A stretch of DNA of 64,000 nt from Nostoc desertorum CM1-VF14 (GCA_019359245.1 JAHHHR010000040.1:1-64000); one strand, 5' to 3'; positions 17,922 to 26,688 are shown, numbered from the stretch's first letter. Numbers and translations are program-made. Notes: a model not told the origin generated them from the letters alone.

Positions 17922-18515
17922 CTATTGCCAGAAATCTGTGGCATCGTATCCCAGTTCTGCGAGCATATGCCGTAACAGGGGTAAACTGAGTCCTATTACA
18001 TTGGTATGACAGCCTTCAATTTTTTCTACAAAGAAACTACCAAAACCTTCAATTGCAAAAGCTCCAGCACACTTTAGGGGTTCACCTGTGGCAACATAAG
18101 CTTTAATGGCGTGATCGCTCATTTGAGCAAAGTAAACTCTTGTAACTTGAGACTTGACTATAGTGCGATTTTGCTCACGATCAATTAAGACATGGCCTGT
18201 GTACAAGTCGCCAAAGTTACCTTGCATTATCTGCCAACGTGTGATCGCTTCAGAGAAGTCTGCTGGTTTGCCGTAAATTTCATCATTCATGGACAAAACC
18301 GAATCACAACCCATAATCAAAGCCGATTCAAACTGTGGGGCTACAGTTTCTGCCTTGTACTGGGCAAGGGTTTTAACCAATTCTGCTGGTTCACTTAATT
18401 CAATTTGCGACTCATCAAAATCACTTGCTCGAACTATCGGTTCAATACCAACGGTTTGCAGCAAGCGGCGTCGGGCTGGGGAAGCTGAAGCAAGTACAAA
18501 AGGTGGAATTTTCAT
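17922..18515 (-). CDS. maf: Maf-family nucleoside triphosphate pyrophosphatase
   Basis: Maf proteins hydrolyse non-canonical or specific nucleoside triphosphates to monophosphates and are linked to septum control. The 197 residues start with the family signature LASASPARRRLLQTVGIE. They continue with SDFDES, LIMGCDSVL (metal-site aspartate) and the C-terminal KCAGAFAIEGFGSFFVEKIEGCHTNVIGL. Which Maf subgroup (dTTP/UTP or m7GTP type) cannot be settled; the KCAGA variant of the KAG(A/S)Y motif is unusual. It follows psbP on the same strand with a 102-base gap. Confidence 0.92.
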   Translation of the reverse strand: MKIPPFVLASASPARRRLLQTVGIEPIVRASDFDESQIELSEPAELVKTLAQYKAETVAPQFESALIMGCDSVLSMNDEIYGKPADFSEAITRWQIMQGNFGDLYTGHVLIDREQNRTIVKSQVTRVYFAQMSDHAIKAYVATGEPLKCAGAFAIEGFGSFFVEKIEGCHTNVIGLSLPLLRHMLAELGYDATDFWQ

Positions 18516-18617
18516 GAGATTTCAGAAAAACTTCGTAATTGGGTATTGGGTATTAATCAATAATTAATAGTTCTTCTTCTCCTGTCTCCGCTGCCTCCTC
18601 TACTCGCTACTCCTCAA

Positions 18618-19163
18618 TTAATAAACAGAAAAAGAATTTACAACCTCATCAATCATGCGTTTAACTCTCGGCCAGCGTTTTTCAGGAATTGAGGCGTTGA
18701 GGGTAAAAAGTTTACCACGGCTAACAGCGACGCTGGCGATGTTATGTCGTTGCTGTTGATTAGGGAGTTTAACCTCATACTCTAAAAGGTAGTATGTTTT
18801 TCCGTCTACTTCTCGCTGTGCAGCATTGACTAATTCAGCCGAACGACCAGAGTCAGGAGGCGCAAGAGCAGCTTTTCCCAATTTATATCCTACTTCTGTT
18901 GGCGTTCCCAATTGTGATAAAGTTTTGCCTTCTGGAACTGGGCTAATCACAACAGAAACATTTTCAGACACCTCAATTAAATCGTGAAAAACCACATCTG
19001 GCCCATTGGCAACTTTAACTTGCAGCCAGCCGTTAGGATATAAAAACTGATAGCCATCATTGGTGTCTACAAAGCTTTTGAGTCCAGCCGCAGCCGCTAC
19101 AGCAGAATTACTCAGGCTGAAACTCAATACCAGTAGCAAAATTAATACAATTCGTTTCCACAT
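18618..19163 (-). CDS. PsbP-family photosystem II protein
   Basis: A 181-residue thylakoid-lumen protein of the PsbP/CyanoP fold, associated with photosystem II assembly or stability. An N-terminal secretion signal (about 1-25, ending SNSAVAAAAG) is followed by the PsbP signature GLKSFVDTNDGYQFLYPNGWLQV and VVFHDLIEVSENVSVVISPV. The C-terminal block is RHNIASVAVSRGKLFTLNAS. CyanoP is usually a lipoprotein, but no cysteine lipobox is present here, so this copy is probably soluble or peripherally bound. Confidence 0.9.
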   Translation of the reverse strand: MWKRIVLILLLVLSFSLSNSAVAAAAGLKSFVDTNDGYQFLYPNGWLQVKVANGPDVVFHDLIEVSENVSVVISPVPEGKTLSQLGTPTEVGYKLGKAALAPPDSGRSAELVNAAQREVDGKTYYLLEYEVKLPNQQQRHNIASVAVSRGKLFTLNASIPEKRWPRVKRMIDEVVNSFSVY

Positions 19164-19536
19164 TTTTAAAGATTCCTTTGGGCTGGAGACAACACCAGGC
19201 TTGCATCATTTCTCGTTATTATTCTCCCATCAACAGGGACGCTTCGGATGAGGCATTAGATGTTGACAAATACTCTCTGGTGTATAACCTTACTGATGAA
19301 GCGGTGTGAAATTATCCCCCTTGCCTCTTTGTCAATCTATTTTGATTGTCTGGAAACTCTCTCAGGGTGGACTTGTATATACACAGTAGGGGCGAGGGTT
19401 GGGGTAGTAGGGACTTTTGCAAGAGGTTTATTCTCTTAAAAACAGCACCTACATAGCTTTTACTATTATCTTATTTGGTCGATAAAAGAGCGATATCCAC
19501 TAATTCCCCCTGAACACAAAACTCAAATTTGTGGTT

Positions 19537-20538
19537 ATGTCATTGACAAAATATTCTAGGTTTAAACTACTTAGATACATTGGTATTTCTCTCATTACTG
19601 CCTGTTTGCTATTTGCTTGTTATGCTTCAGCGCCAACTGAATTTAAACGTCCTCCCTTGAAAGTGGTATTTGGATCTTTTATTGGTGAGTATCCAGGCAT
19701 AATTGCTCAAGAAAAAGGATTTTTCAAAGCTCAAGGGGTAGATGTGGAACTAATTTATAAACGATATACCCAATTGGAAAGAGCAAATTTCAGTGCGGGT
19801 AAATATGATGGTATTACATCGTCCTTGGGAAGTCTTATAATTTTGACTGCCACAAATCCCGATATACAAAGCGTGATTATTATAGATGAATCAATAGGAG
19901 CAGATGTTGTAGTCGCCCAATCACAAATTAAAACCGTCGCTGACTTGAAAGGGAAAAAGCTGGGTACAAATTTAGGCGGTTTTAGTGAAGTTTTCATGGC
20001 TGAGATGTTGAAAACTGCTAACTTAACTAGCGATGATGTTAACTTGGTTAAATTGGAGGCTTTAGAAATTCCTCAATACCTGAGCAATAATGTTATTCAA
20101 GCTGGACATACTTGGGAACCTCATCTTTCTGAAGCTATTGAATTAGGGGGACATATACTATTTACCAGCAAACAAACTCCTGGCTTAGTTTTAGATATGA
20201 TTATCTTTCGTAATGATGTAATCCGCGATCGCGCCGAAGATATTCGGGCATTTGTGCAAGGATGGCTGCAAGCCTCGACCTACTGGAAAGCAAATGTTCA
20301 GGAAGGAAATGCGATCATCAGTAAAGCGTTAAAAATTCCTAGCAATACACTCTCTCTGGAAGGAGTAAACCTAACTGAGTTAGGTGAAAATCAAAAATTA
20401 TTTCAATCTAGTAACCCTAACTCTATCTACAAAACTGCGAAGATATATGCAGACTTTTTTATTCGCTCTGGAAACTTGACGCGCATTCCTGAGCTAAAGA
20501 GTTTGTTTAATTCTTCTTTCTTGAATCCTGCCTCCTAG
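19537..20538 (+). CDS. NMT1/SsuA-type periplasmic binding lipoprotein
   Basis: A 333-residue binding protein of the NitT/TauT (NMT1, SsuA, ThiY) family. An N-terminal signal ends in a lipobox-like LLFAC at about residue 26. The fold shows FGSFIGEYPGIIAQEKGFFKAQGVDVEL and VADLKGKKLGTNLGGFSEVF. The ligand is unknown; nitrate, sulfonate and thiamine precursors are family options. ATG 19537 is used, since GTG 19531 is less likely. No ABC permease or ATPase gene is near. Only 9 bases separate it from a membrane diguanylate cyclase, so it may serve sensing rather than transport. Confidence 0.85.
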   Translation: MSLTKYSRFKLLRYIGISLITACLLFACYASAPTEFKRPPLKVVFGSFIGEYPGIIAQEKGFFKAQGVDVELIYKRYTQLERANFSAGKYDGITSSLGSLIILTATNPDIQSVIIIDESIGADVVVAQSQIKTVADLKGKKLGTNLGGFSEVFMAEMLKTANLTSDDVNLVKLEALEIPQYLSNNVIQAGHTWEPHLSEAIELGGHILFTSKQTPGLVLDMIIFRNDVIRDRAEDIRAFVQGWLQASTYWKANVQEGNAIISKALKIPSNTLSLEGVNLTELGENQKLFQSSNPNSIYKTAKIYADFFIRSGNLTRIPELKSLFNSSFLNPAS

Positions 20539-20547
20539 TTTAAAGCC

Positions 20548-22335
20548 ATGCAGCACTCTCCTTTGGGCAGTATCCGTACAAAGTTGATCGCCTCGTTTCT
20601 CGTCGTTGCTTTGATTCCGTTGCTGTTACTGGCATTTATCAACAAACAGACAACTGAAAAAGCACTAACTGAGAACGCTCAACAAGCCCTATCTGCGGCG
20701 GCTAACGAAACTACTAACAGAATAGATGCTTTTATTGATGGAAATCTCAATGCTGTGCGCGTAGAGGCGATTTTACCAGGTTTGGCACGCTACCTCAGCC
20801 TAACTCCAAAACAGCGAGATGGCAGCCCCGAAATGCAATTAGCTACAGAAACATTAATCCGTCTCAGCCGCAAAGATATGCTCAATATTCTCTCCTATGC
20901 TTTGCTCGACTTAAACGGAAAAAATGTATTGGATACATATACATCCAACATTAGCAAAGATGAATCAGTTCAAGACTATTTTAAAGAACCCCTACAAACT
21001 GGATTATCCTTTGTTTCTAGCATGAAGCGATCGCCGAGAATTCCTGACCTTGTTACCCTGTTTTTTAGTAGTCCGGTTCGCAATGCCAAGGGAGATATAT
21101 TAGGTGTATTGCGTGTTTCATACAATGCTACTGTTGTCCAGCAGTTAGTAACTCGACAAACTGAAAGGGCTGGGGCAAAATCTTTTGCTATTCTTTTAGA
21201 TGAAAATAATATTTATTTGGCACATAGTACTGCACCAAAACTACTTTTTAAATCAATTGTGTCTCTGCCGTTCGATGTTGTAACTCAACTACAAAGAAAA
21301 GGGTATTTACCTAATTCTCCTATTAAAGAATTGGCAACTAATGAGTCAAAACTTAAACAAGCATTAGATAATGAACAGTCCTATTTAATTGCATCTTTAG
21401 AAGCAACAGGTAATCAGGTCAATATGATTGCGATCGCTCGTTTAAAATATAAACCTTGGTCTGTGTTGTTCGCACAGCCCCTTGCTGTTGCCCTAGCACC
21501 TGTAGAAAAGCAAATTCGCGACACAATGTTTTTGTTTGCAATTATCGCTTCAGTAGTGACATTCATCGCTTGTGTCATTGGACAACTGCTAACAAAGCCA
21601 ATAATTTACCTTACCAATATAGTTTTCCAGTTTACCGCAGGTAATTTAGATATCCGCGCCAAAATTAGCTCCAAAGACGAAATAGGTCAACTGGCGAAAT
21701 CGTTTAATAACATGGCACTTCAGTTACAAACATCTTTTGAAACTTTGGAACAAAGGGTACAAGAGAGAACAGCAGAGTTGGTAATTGCTAAAGAAAAAGC
21801 AGAAAATGCAAATCAGAAATTAGAACAACTAGTAAATCTAGATGGTTTGACTCAGGTGGCTAACCGTCGCTGCTTCGATGAACGACTGCAAGCAGAATGG
21901 AAACGCCTTGCACGAGAACAACAACCCTTGTCATTGATTTTATTTGATGTTGATAAATTCAAACTTTACAACGACTACTATGGTCATCTTAAAGGTGATG
22001 ATTGCCTAATCAAGATAGCGCAAACAATGCAACAGATGCTTCATCATCGTCCTGCTGATCTAATAGCGCGTTACGGAGGAGAAGAATTTTTGGCGCTCCT
22101 CCCTAATACAGATTTAGTAGAAGCGATCAAAGTAGCACAAAGTATTCAACAAGCGATTCAAAATCAGGCCATTCCTCATGCACAGTCTGATATTAAAAAT
22201 ATCGTCACACTGAGTTTGGGTATTACTTCTGTTATACCCACTTACGACATCAAGCCAGATACACTCATCGCTTCAGCCGATAAAGCACTGTACAATGCCA
22301 AACAAAAAGGGCGCGATCGCTATTGTACTCATTAG
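20548..22335 (+). CDS. Membrane sensor diguanylate cyclase
   Basis: Makes cyclic di-GMP in response to an extracytoplasmic signal. The 595 residues hold a membrane helix (about 12-30), a periplasmic Cache-like sensor (about 35-315) and a second helix (about 327-348). A HAMP domain (about 350-400), a coiled coil and a GGDEF domain (about 425-595) follow. The catalytic motif is GGEEF (510-514), active in other cyclases, and the inhibitory site RxxD (R501-D504) sits five residues before it, so feedback inhibition by product is expected. It directly follows the NMT1-type binding protein and is very likely cotranscribed. Confidence 0.93.
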   Translation: MQHSPLGSIRTKLIASFLVVALIPLLLLAFINKQTTEKALTENAQQALSAAANETTNRIDAFIDGNLNAVRVEAILPGLARYLSLTPKQRDGSPEMQLATETLIRLSRKDMLNILSYALLDLNGKNVLDTYTSNISKDESVQDYFKEPLQTGLSFVSSMKRSPRIPDLVTLFFSSPVRNAKGDILGVLRVSYNATVVQQLVTRQTERAGAKSFAILLDENNIYLAHSTAPKLLFKSIVSLPFDVVTQLQRKGYLPNSPIKELATNESKLKQALDNEQSYLIASLEATGNQVNMIAIARLKYKPWSVLFAQPLAVALAPVEKQIRDTMFLFAIIASVVTFIACVIGQLLTKPIIYLTNIVFQFTAGNLDIRAKISSKDEIGQLAKSFNNMALQLQTSFETLEQRVQERTAELVIAKEKAENANQKLEQLVNLDGLTQVANRRCFDERLQAEWKRLAREQQPLSLILFDVDKFKLYNDYYGHLKGDDCLIKIAQTMQQMLHHRPADLIARYGGEEFLALLPNTDLVEAIKVAQSIQQAIQNQAIPHAQSDIKNIVTLSLGITSVIPTYDIKPDTLIASADKALYNAKQKGRDRYCTH

Positions 22336-22416
22336 ATTGATCATGCCGTATGCGACTTTCTCTCAAACCTAACCGATCACTTGAAACAACAACTCTAGAG
22401 AGTTCAACGAGAACAC

Positions 22417-22442
22417 AAAAAACCCCAGCTTGATAGCCGAGG
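22417..22442 (-). terminator. Rho-independent terminator on the minus strand
   Basis: Read on the minus strand, CCTCGGCT-ATCA-AGCTGGGG forms an 8-bp stem (two G-U pairs) followed by six T. No annotated minus-strand gene precedes it, which points to a short non-coding transcript. Confidence 0.65.
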
Positions 22443-22510
22443 TAGATGGGAGAAGTCTAAATGTCGATGAGAGATACCGATACCGAAATCTGCTTTTCTT
22501 AGCTAACACT
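22417..22510 (-). ncRNA. Probable small RNA ending in the terminator at 22417
   Basis: About 90 bases upstream of the terminator contain no protein frame but an ordered sequence with two GGTAT(C) units and a pyrimidine-rich CTTCTCCCATCTACC just before the terminator stem. The 5' end is a guess. An imperfect NtcA-type site (GTA-N8-GTT) lies at 22557-22570 on the same strand. The nitrogen-regulated cyanobacterial sRNA NsiR4 comes to mind, but I cannot confirm identity from memory. Confidence 0.45.
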
Positions 22511-22634
22511 GCTAGATAGTTAAGTTTGGTTTTTGCTAAGTTATGTAAATAAATATAACAACAATATTACAGATAGTCAACTGGACTTGACAGAAAAAGG
22601 CTGATAGCCATTATAAGACCTACTTATCAAGAGA

Positions 22635-22797
22635 GGCAGAGGGCAGAAGGCAGGAGGCAGAAGGAATACTGTTTTCTGCTCTCTGCCCGTGACCAAGAGA
22701 ACTTGGGTATAAGACCCCCATCAAATTTTCAATTTGGTGGCTCAAGTTTTAGGAGGGATCAGAATCCCCTTCTAAACAAAACCTTCTGCCCTCTGCC
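22635..22797. repeat. Long inverted repeat, GGCAGAGGGCAGAAGG arms
   Basis: A perfect 16-bp arm at 22635-22650 pairs with 22782-22797; a second pairing (GGCAGGAGGCAG with CTGCCTCCTGCC) extends it. About 130 bases of spacer contain no gene. With the small RNA, this is all I see in the 725-base gap between the cyclase and dapB. The G/A-rich units are a common dispersed repeat in Nostoc. Confidence 0.7.
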
Positions 22798-23060
22798 TCC
22801 TGCCTCCTGCCTTCTTCAACAGGGATAGTATGGAATTATTTTTGGAGGTGTGGTAAATGAAGTAGAGAGAATAAAACGGGTTACCAGCTAAGATAGTGGA
22901 ATGAAAATGAGAACCAATCTGCTTTGGGGAGTAGAAAAACTGAGTAATTAGCTGCATAAATCAGGGTAGTCGGAATTAAGCCAGAGATTTGAAAAGCTAG
23001 CTACTAGCTCACCAAAGTCTTTACAATTCCTTTGTTGGCTTAAAAAGTATTTCTCGACCT

Positions 23061-23897
23061 ATGACGAATCAAGCTCCTATCCCGGTTATTGTCAACGGTG
23101 CTGCTGGTAAAATGGGCCGTGAGGTGATTAAGGCAGTGGCGCAAGCGCCTGACTTAAACCTAGTGGGTGCAATTGACCACAGTTTAGAACATCAAGATAA
23201 AGACGCTGGAGAATTGGCGGGTTTAAGCGAACCCCTAGAAGTGCCAATTACCAATCAATTAGAACCGATGTTGGGGTATGTAGCTGGCGACAGACAATCT
23301 CCTCCAGGGGTGATTGTAGACTTTACTCATCCTGATTCAGTTTATGACAATATTCGTAGTGCGATCGCTTACGGTATTCGTCCTGTAGTCGGCACGACTG
23401 GGTTAAGTCCAGAACAAATTCAAGACTTGGCAGACTTTGCCGACAAAGCTAGCACTGGTTGTTTAATTATTCCTAACTTTTCCATTGGGATGGTGCTATT
23501 GCAACAAGCCGCAGTCGCAGCCTCCAAATATTTTGACCATGTAGAAATTATTGAACTGCATCATAACCAAAAAGCTGATGCTCCCAGTGGTACTGCCATT
23601 CAAACAGCGCAGTTACTTGGAGAATTCGGTAAAACTTTTAACCCTGCTATTGTAGAAGAAACAGAGAAATTACCAGGAGCCAGAGGTAGTGTTGCAGATG
23701 AAGGGATTAGAATTCATAGCGTCCGCTTGCCAGGACTGATTGCTCATCAAGAAGTTATTTTTGGCGCAGCAGGACAGATTTATACTTTACGACATGATAC
23801 GAGCGATCGCGCTTGTTATATGCCAGGAGTGCTACTAGCAATTCGTAAAGTCTTAGCGCTAAAGTCGTTAGTATATGGATTAGAAAAGATACTTTAA
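23061..23897 (+). CDS. dapB: 4-hydroxy-tetrahydrodipicolinate reductase
   Basis: DapB catalyses the NAD(P)H-dependent reduction in the diaminopimelate/lysine pathway. The 278 residues start with the nucleotide-binding NGAAGKMGREV, have VVGTTGLS, and the catalytic signature ELHHNQKADAPSGTA with the histidine pair and KxxxPSGTA. The C-terminal IHSVRLPGLIAHQEVIFG closes the family pattern. It is followed 40 bases later by a membrane protein on the same strand, possibly cotranscribed. Confidence 0.97.
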   Translation: MTNQAPIPVIVNGAAGKMGREVIKAVAQAPDLNLVGAIDHSLEHQDKDAGELAGLSEPLEVPITNQLEPMLGYVAGDRQSPPGVIVDFTHPDSVYDNIRSAIAYGIRPVVGTTGLSPEQIQDLADFADKASTGCLIIPNFSIGMVLLQQAAVAASKYFDHVEIIELHHNQKADAPSGTAIQTAQLLGEFGKTFNPAIVEETEKLPGARGSVADEGIRIHSVRLPGLIAHQEVIFGAAGQIYTLRHDTSDRACYMPGVLLAIRKVLALKSLVYGLEKIL

Positions 23898-23937
23898 ACT
23901 TTAAACACACTATTGGGCATTCATTAACTCACCACTC

Positions 23938-24624
23938 ATGTTAGTACCACTGACTCGCCAAAAATTTGAACAAGTTATCCCTCTAATTGCCACTGGTTTG
24001 CAGTACAAGTACTACTGGGGGAAGTTCTCAAATTTTTTGCAACGGCTGTTAATTTCCGTAGTTGCGGTAGTTGTCATTTTGCTTGTAACAGTCGTTTTCA
24101 GGCTTGAGTTTGCTTCAATAGAACTTGTGCTAGGGATAATTAGCGCTTTTTTTTGGTTGTGGTATCCAGTCTTTCAAGCAAGTATGCGGAATTTACAATG
24201 CCGCCGTTATAAGTACGGCGGCTTTTTCCGTGGTCGAGTGCTAGATTGGTGGATTACAGACCAGTTGGTAGGTAAAACCGAAACAGTCAACAACAAAGGC
24301 GAATTGGTGATTGTAGAAAACCGAGAAAAACAGATTAACTTAGAGGTGGGTGATGAAACAGGATTTAGCATTGAGTTTGTAGCACCATTACGTTCTGCCT
24401 ACAAGGTTATTACTCGTGGTCAAATTGCAGAAATGGTAGTTATGTCAAATCGCCCAGATTTGAGCATGATTGAAGAATTCAGCGATATATATTTTCCTAG
24501 TAGTAACCTATGGGTTAGCGATTATCCTTATTTACGGCGAGATTTCTTTAACGAAGTTAGTCGCCGCTTGCGTGAAGACAAACAACAAAGACCGCGCCGA
24601 CGGCGTCGTAGTGTGGAAGAGTAA
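23938..24624 (+). CDS. Cyanobacterial two-helix membrane protein, unknown function
   Basis: A 228-residue protein with two adjacent membrane helices (about 35-58 and 63-83) and a larger cytoplasmic C-terminal part. The tail is very basic (RRLREDKQQRPRRRRRS). Relatives are sometimes labelled phosphate ABC permease in cyanobacterial annotations, but nothing in the sequence supports a permease: there are only two helices and no EAA loop. It follows dapB by 40 bases and may share its transcript. Confidence 0.8.
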   Translation: MLVPLTRQKFEQVIPLIATGLQYKYYWGKFSNFLQRLLISVVAVVVILLVTVVFRLEFASIELVLGIISAFFWLWYPVFQASMRNLQCRRYKYGGFFRGRVLDWWITDQLVGKTETVNNKGELVIVENREKQINLEVGDETGFSIEFVAPLRSAYKVITRGQIAEMVVMSNRPDLSMIEEFSDIYFPSSNLWVSDYPYLRRDFFNEVSRRLREDKQQRPRRRRRSVEE

Positions 24625-24625
24625 A

Positions 24626-24805
24626 CTACTCAGCAATCAAAAGACCAGATGAATTATTAGCAAATATTTGCCCATCTTTAATTTCTGGACTGTACCAAGC
24701 ATTATCGAACACCACGTTATTATCTATTGTCACATAATTCGATTCAATCGTTGCAATGCCTACTCCTCCACACTTATTAATAAAAATATCGGGATATTCG
24801 GTATT
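24626..24805 (-). pseudogene. Relic of a right-handed beta-helix (pectate-lyase-like) protein
   Basis: An open stretch of 59 codons before a TAG, with no start codon, reads GGVGIATIESNYVTIDNN then VVFDNAWYSPEIKDG. The I-x-x-N-x-V/N-N-AWYSP rhythm is typical of secreted parallel beta-helix repeat proteins. A stop (TAA at 24806) cuts the frame upstream. It therefore looks like the leftover 3' part of a lost gene. Confidence 0.45.
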
Positions 24806-24848
24806 TTAAAATAGTATTTGGCATAAAGGTACGATAGAGTCGGCGTTT

Positions 24849-25478
24849 CTAACTCCCCCGATTTCCATCTTGTCCATAGGCTTGCCAAGCTAAGTCTACC
24901 AATCCATCAACGATCGCAGCAGCTACAACTGCATTACCTTTGCGGCTGTCAATTGTAATGTGAGGCACTAGAGAATCTTGTAAGCGCCCCTTCGCTCCAT
25001 CAACATTAACAAATCCGACTGGAGTTGCAATTATCAAAGCAGGTCTAATTTCCTCTGCTTCAATTAAATCCACCAGTGCAGCTAGTGCTGTTTGCGCTTG
25101 ACCAACTACAAAAATGCCCTCTGGATAACGCTTTGCTAAGGTTTCTATTCCCCATGCTGCCCGAGTTTTTTCTTTTTGAGGGCGTGTCAGTGCGTCCATG
25201 CTGCAATACACCGGATTAGCAAAGGTGTTTTGAATCTCGTAGGCAATACCTACTTGTACCATTGGGACATCTACCACAATCGTGGTACGCGCGGCTAGCG
25301 CTGCTGCCCCTGCTTGCAAGGCACGCTCAGAGAAACGAATCAAAGACTTATACTCAAAATCAGCTGTAGAGTATATTACCCGACGCACAATCTCATACTC
25401 TGCGGGTGAAAAGACATGATTTTCAATTTCACTATCAATGATTGCTAAACTTTCAGCATCAGTTACGTGCCATTCCAT
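24849..25478 (-). CDS. cobH: Precorrin-8X methylmutase-like protein (CobH/CbiC)
   Basis: CobH/CbiC moves a methyl group from C-11 to C-12 in corrin-ring synthesis for cobalamin. The family pattern is clear: SPAEYEIVRRVIYSTADFEY, LAARTTIVVDVPMVQVGI, and the glycine-rich end RKGNAVVAAAIVDGLVDLAWQAYG. The histidine held to be catalytic in characterised enzymes (IHxT/CxD) is tyrosine here (Y36 from ATG 25478), so activity should not be taken for granted. I believe other cyanobacterial homologs share this. Start MEWHVTD is preferred over ATG 25496. No other cobalamin gene is close. Confidence 0.88.
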   Translation of the reverse strand: MEWHVTDAESLAIIDSEIENHVFSPAEYEIVRRVIYSTADFEYKSLIRFSERALQAGAAALAARTTIVVDVPMVQVGIAYEIQNTFANPVYCSMDALTRPQKEKTRAAWGIETLAKRYPEGIFVVGQAQTALAALVDLIEAEEIRPALIIATPVGFVNVDGAKGRLQDSLVPHITIDSRKGNAVVAAAIVDGLVDLAWQAYGQDGNRGS

Positions 25479-25606
25479 CTTCGTTGAGCTTCTCAAATAT
25501 TAGCTTTCAGCTTATCAGCTTCAGGGAGTTAGGAGTTAGGAGTTGATTAAAAACTCATAACTCAGCACTGGCTTAATGCCGCGCTACCGCTAACACAACT
25601 TAGTAC

Positions 25607-26416
25607 TCATAACTCATTACTGGAAGAAGGTCGACTAAAAACAGGAGATAGGTAGGCAACCAAGACGCCAATAAGAAACCCAGAGATATTGCGAACTAAA
25701 GGTAGCCAGTCGCTTGTACGTGTTACCACTGGCCCAATGCCAAAGGCAATAAACAAGATTCCCCACAAAGGTGAGAAAATTAAAGCCCATTGCCAAGCGA
25801 AAATTTGTCCTTTCTCGCGGGGTTGAGCTGCAAATCCACAAATCACTCCACCAATAACTGAGGTAATCAAGGTGAGAATCCACTGCTCTCGTGGTAGTCC
25901 GGGGACAACATTGCAACCACCTTTGAGTAAACAGCCTTTCACTGATTCTAAGGCTTGCAGAATGGCTTGGTCTTCGCCTTGTTCGCGGACAAAGAACAAA
26001 TTACCGAAGCGGGTTTGCAGTTCTATCCAGAAAGTTCGGGGTAAAAGTTCATAAACAGCATCGCCGACGCTAAAACTGAGGATGTTACCGCCGCGAGAAT
26101 CGGCAACTAGTAAAATGCTTTTGTCATCCAAACCCCAATATTTTATGACTGCCCGACCTGGGGTGCGGTCATATTGAGTTAATACTCGCAATTTCCAGCC
26201 CGTATCGGCTTCAAACTGTTCTAAATCTTTGACAAGCTTTTCTTCTTGCAGCACAGGCAGAGATTTTGCTAAGTCTACAACGGGAGTAAAGGTGTTAGGG
26301 AGTAACTCAGGATTGTCATAAGCCAGTGCTGGGGGAGAATGCATCACCCAAATTGACCCAGCCAGGAAAAATACTGCAATAGATACTAGAATTCGTCGCC
26401 AAAAACAAGATTGCAT
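25607..26416 (-). CDS. Psb32-like TPM-domain protein
   Basis: A 269-residue thylakoid protein of the TPM (TLP18.3/Psb32/MOLO1) family, implicated in photosystem II protection and repair. ATG 26416 (MQSCFWRR) starts a signal sequence (about 1-33). The TPM domain spans about 35-160 with the marks LPNTFTPVVDLAKSLP, GWKLRVLTQ, KSILLVADSRGGNILSFSVG. Three membrane helices follow (about 180-200, 215-235, 240-265). The frame extends to 26455 without support. It stands alone, upstream of the CobH-like gene on the same strand. Confidence 0.88.
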   Translation of the reverse strand: MQSCFWRRILVSIAVFFLAGSIWVMHSPPALAYDNPELLPNTFTPVVDLAKSLPVLQEEKLVKDLEQFEADTGWKLRVLTQYDRTPGRAVIKYWGLDDKSILLVADSRGGNILSFSVGDAVYELLPRTFWIELQTRFGNLFFVREQGEDQAILQALESVKGCLLKGGCNVVPGLPREQWILTLITSVIGGVICGFAAQPREKGQIFAWQWALIFSPLWGILFIAFGIGPVVTRTSDWLPLVRNISGFLIGVLVAYLSPVFSRPSSSNEL

Positions 26417-26688
26417 GGACGTTTTTATACAAATATCAACGGTAGAAGTGAACAAGCTGTTTTAAAAGAGTACTAGAAAAATGATAGTTCTTTACACTTG
26501 TTTACTTTACTCTAATCTCAGGGATCAAAGCAAAGCGTTTTCGGGAATTGGGCATTGGGAAGTAGGGTTCGTGAGACTTTATGATAAAGTGCATTTTGTC
26601 AATCAGTTAAAATACTCAAAGTTGACTAAGCCATAACGAAGTTAGCCATACAATAAATGGGATAATGATTAAAGGTTAGAGATTACTA

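Noticed and set aside
22772..22957. 61-codon minus-strand frame between the cyclase and dapB
   Set aside because: It overlaps the inverted-repeat arm and ends in repeat-encoded residues (KKAGGRRQRAEG); no ribosome site.
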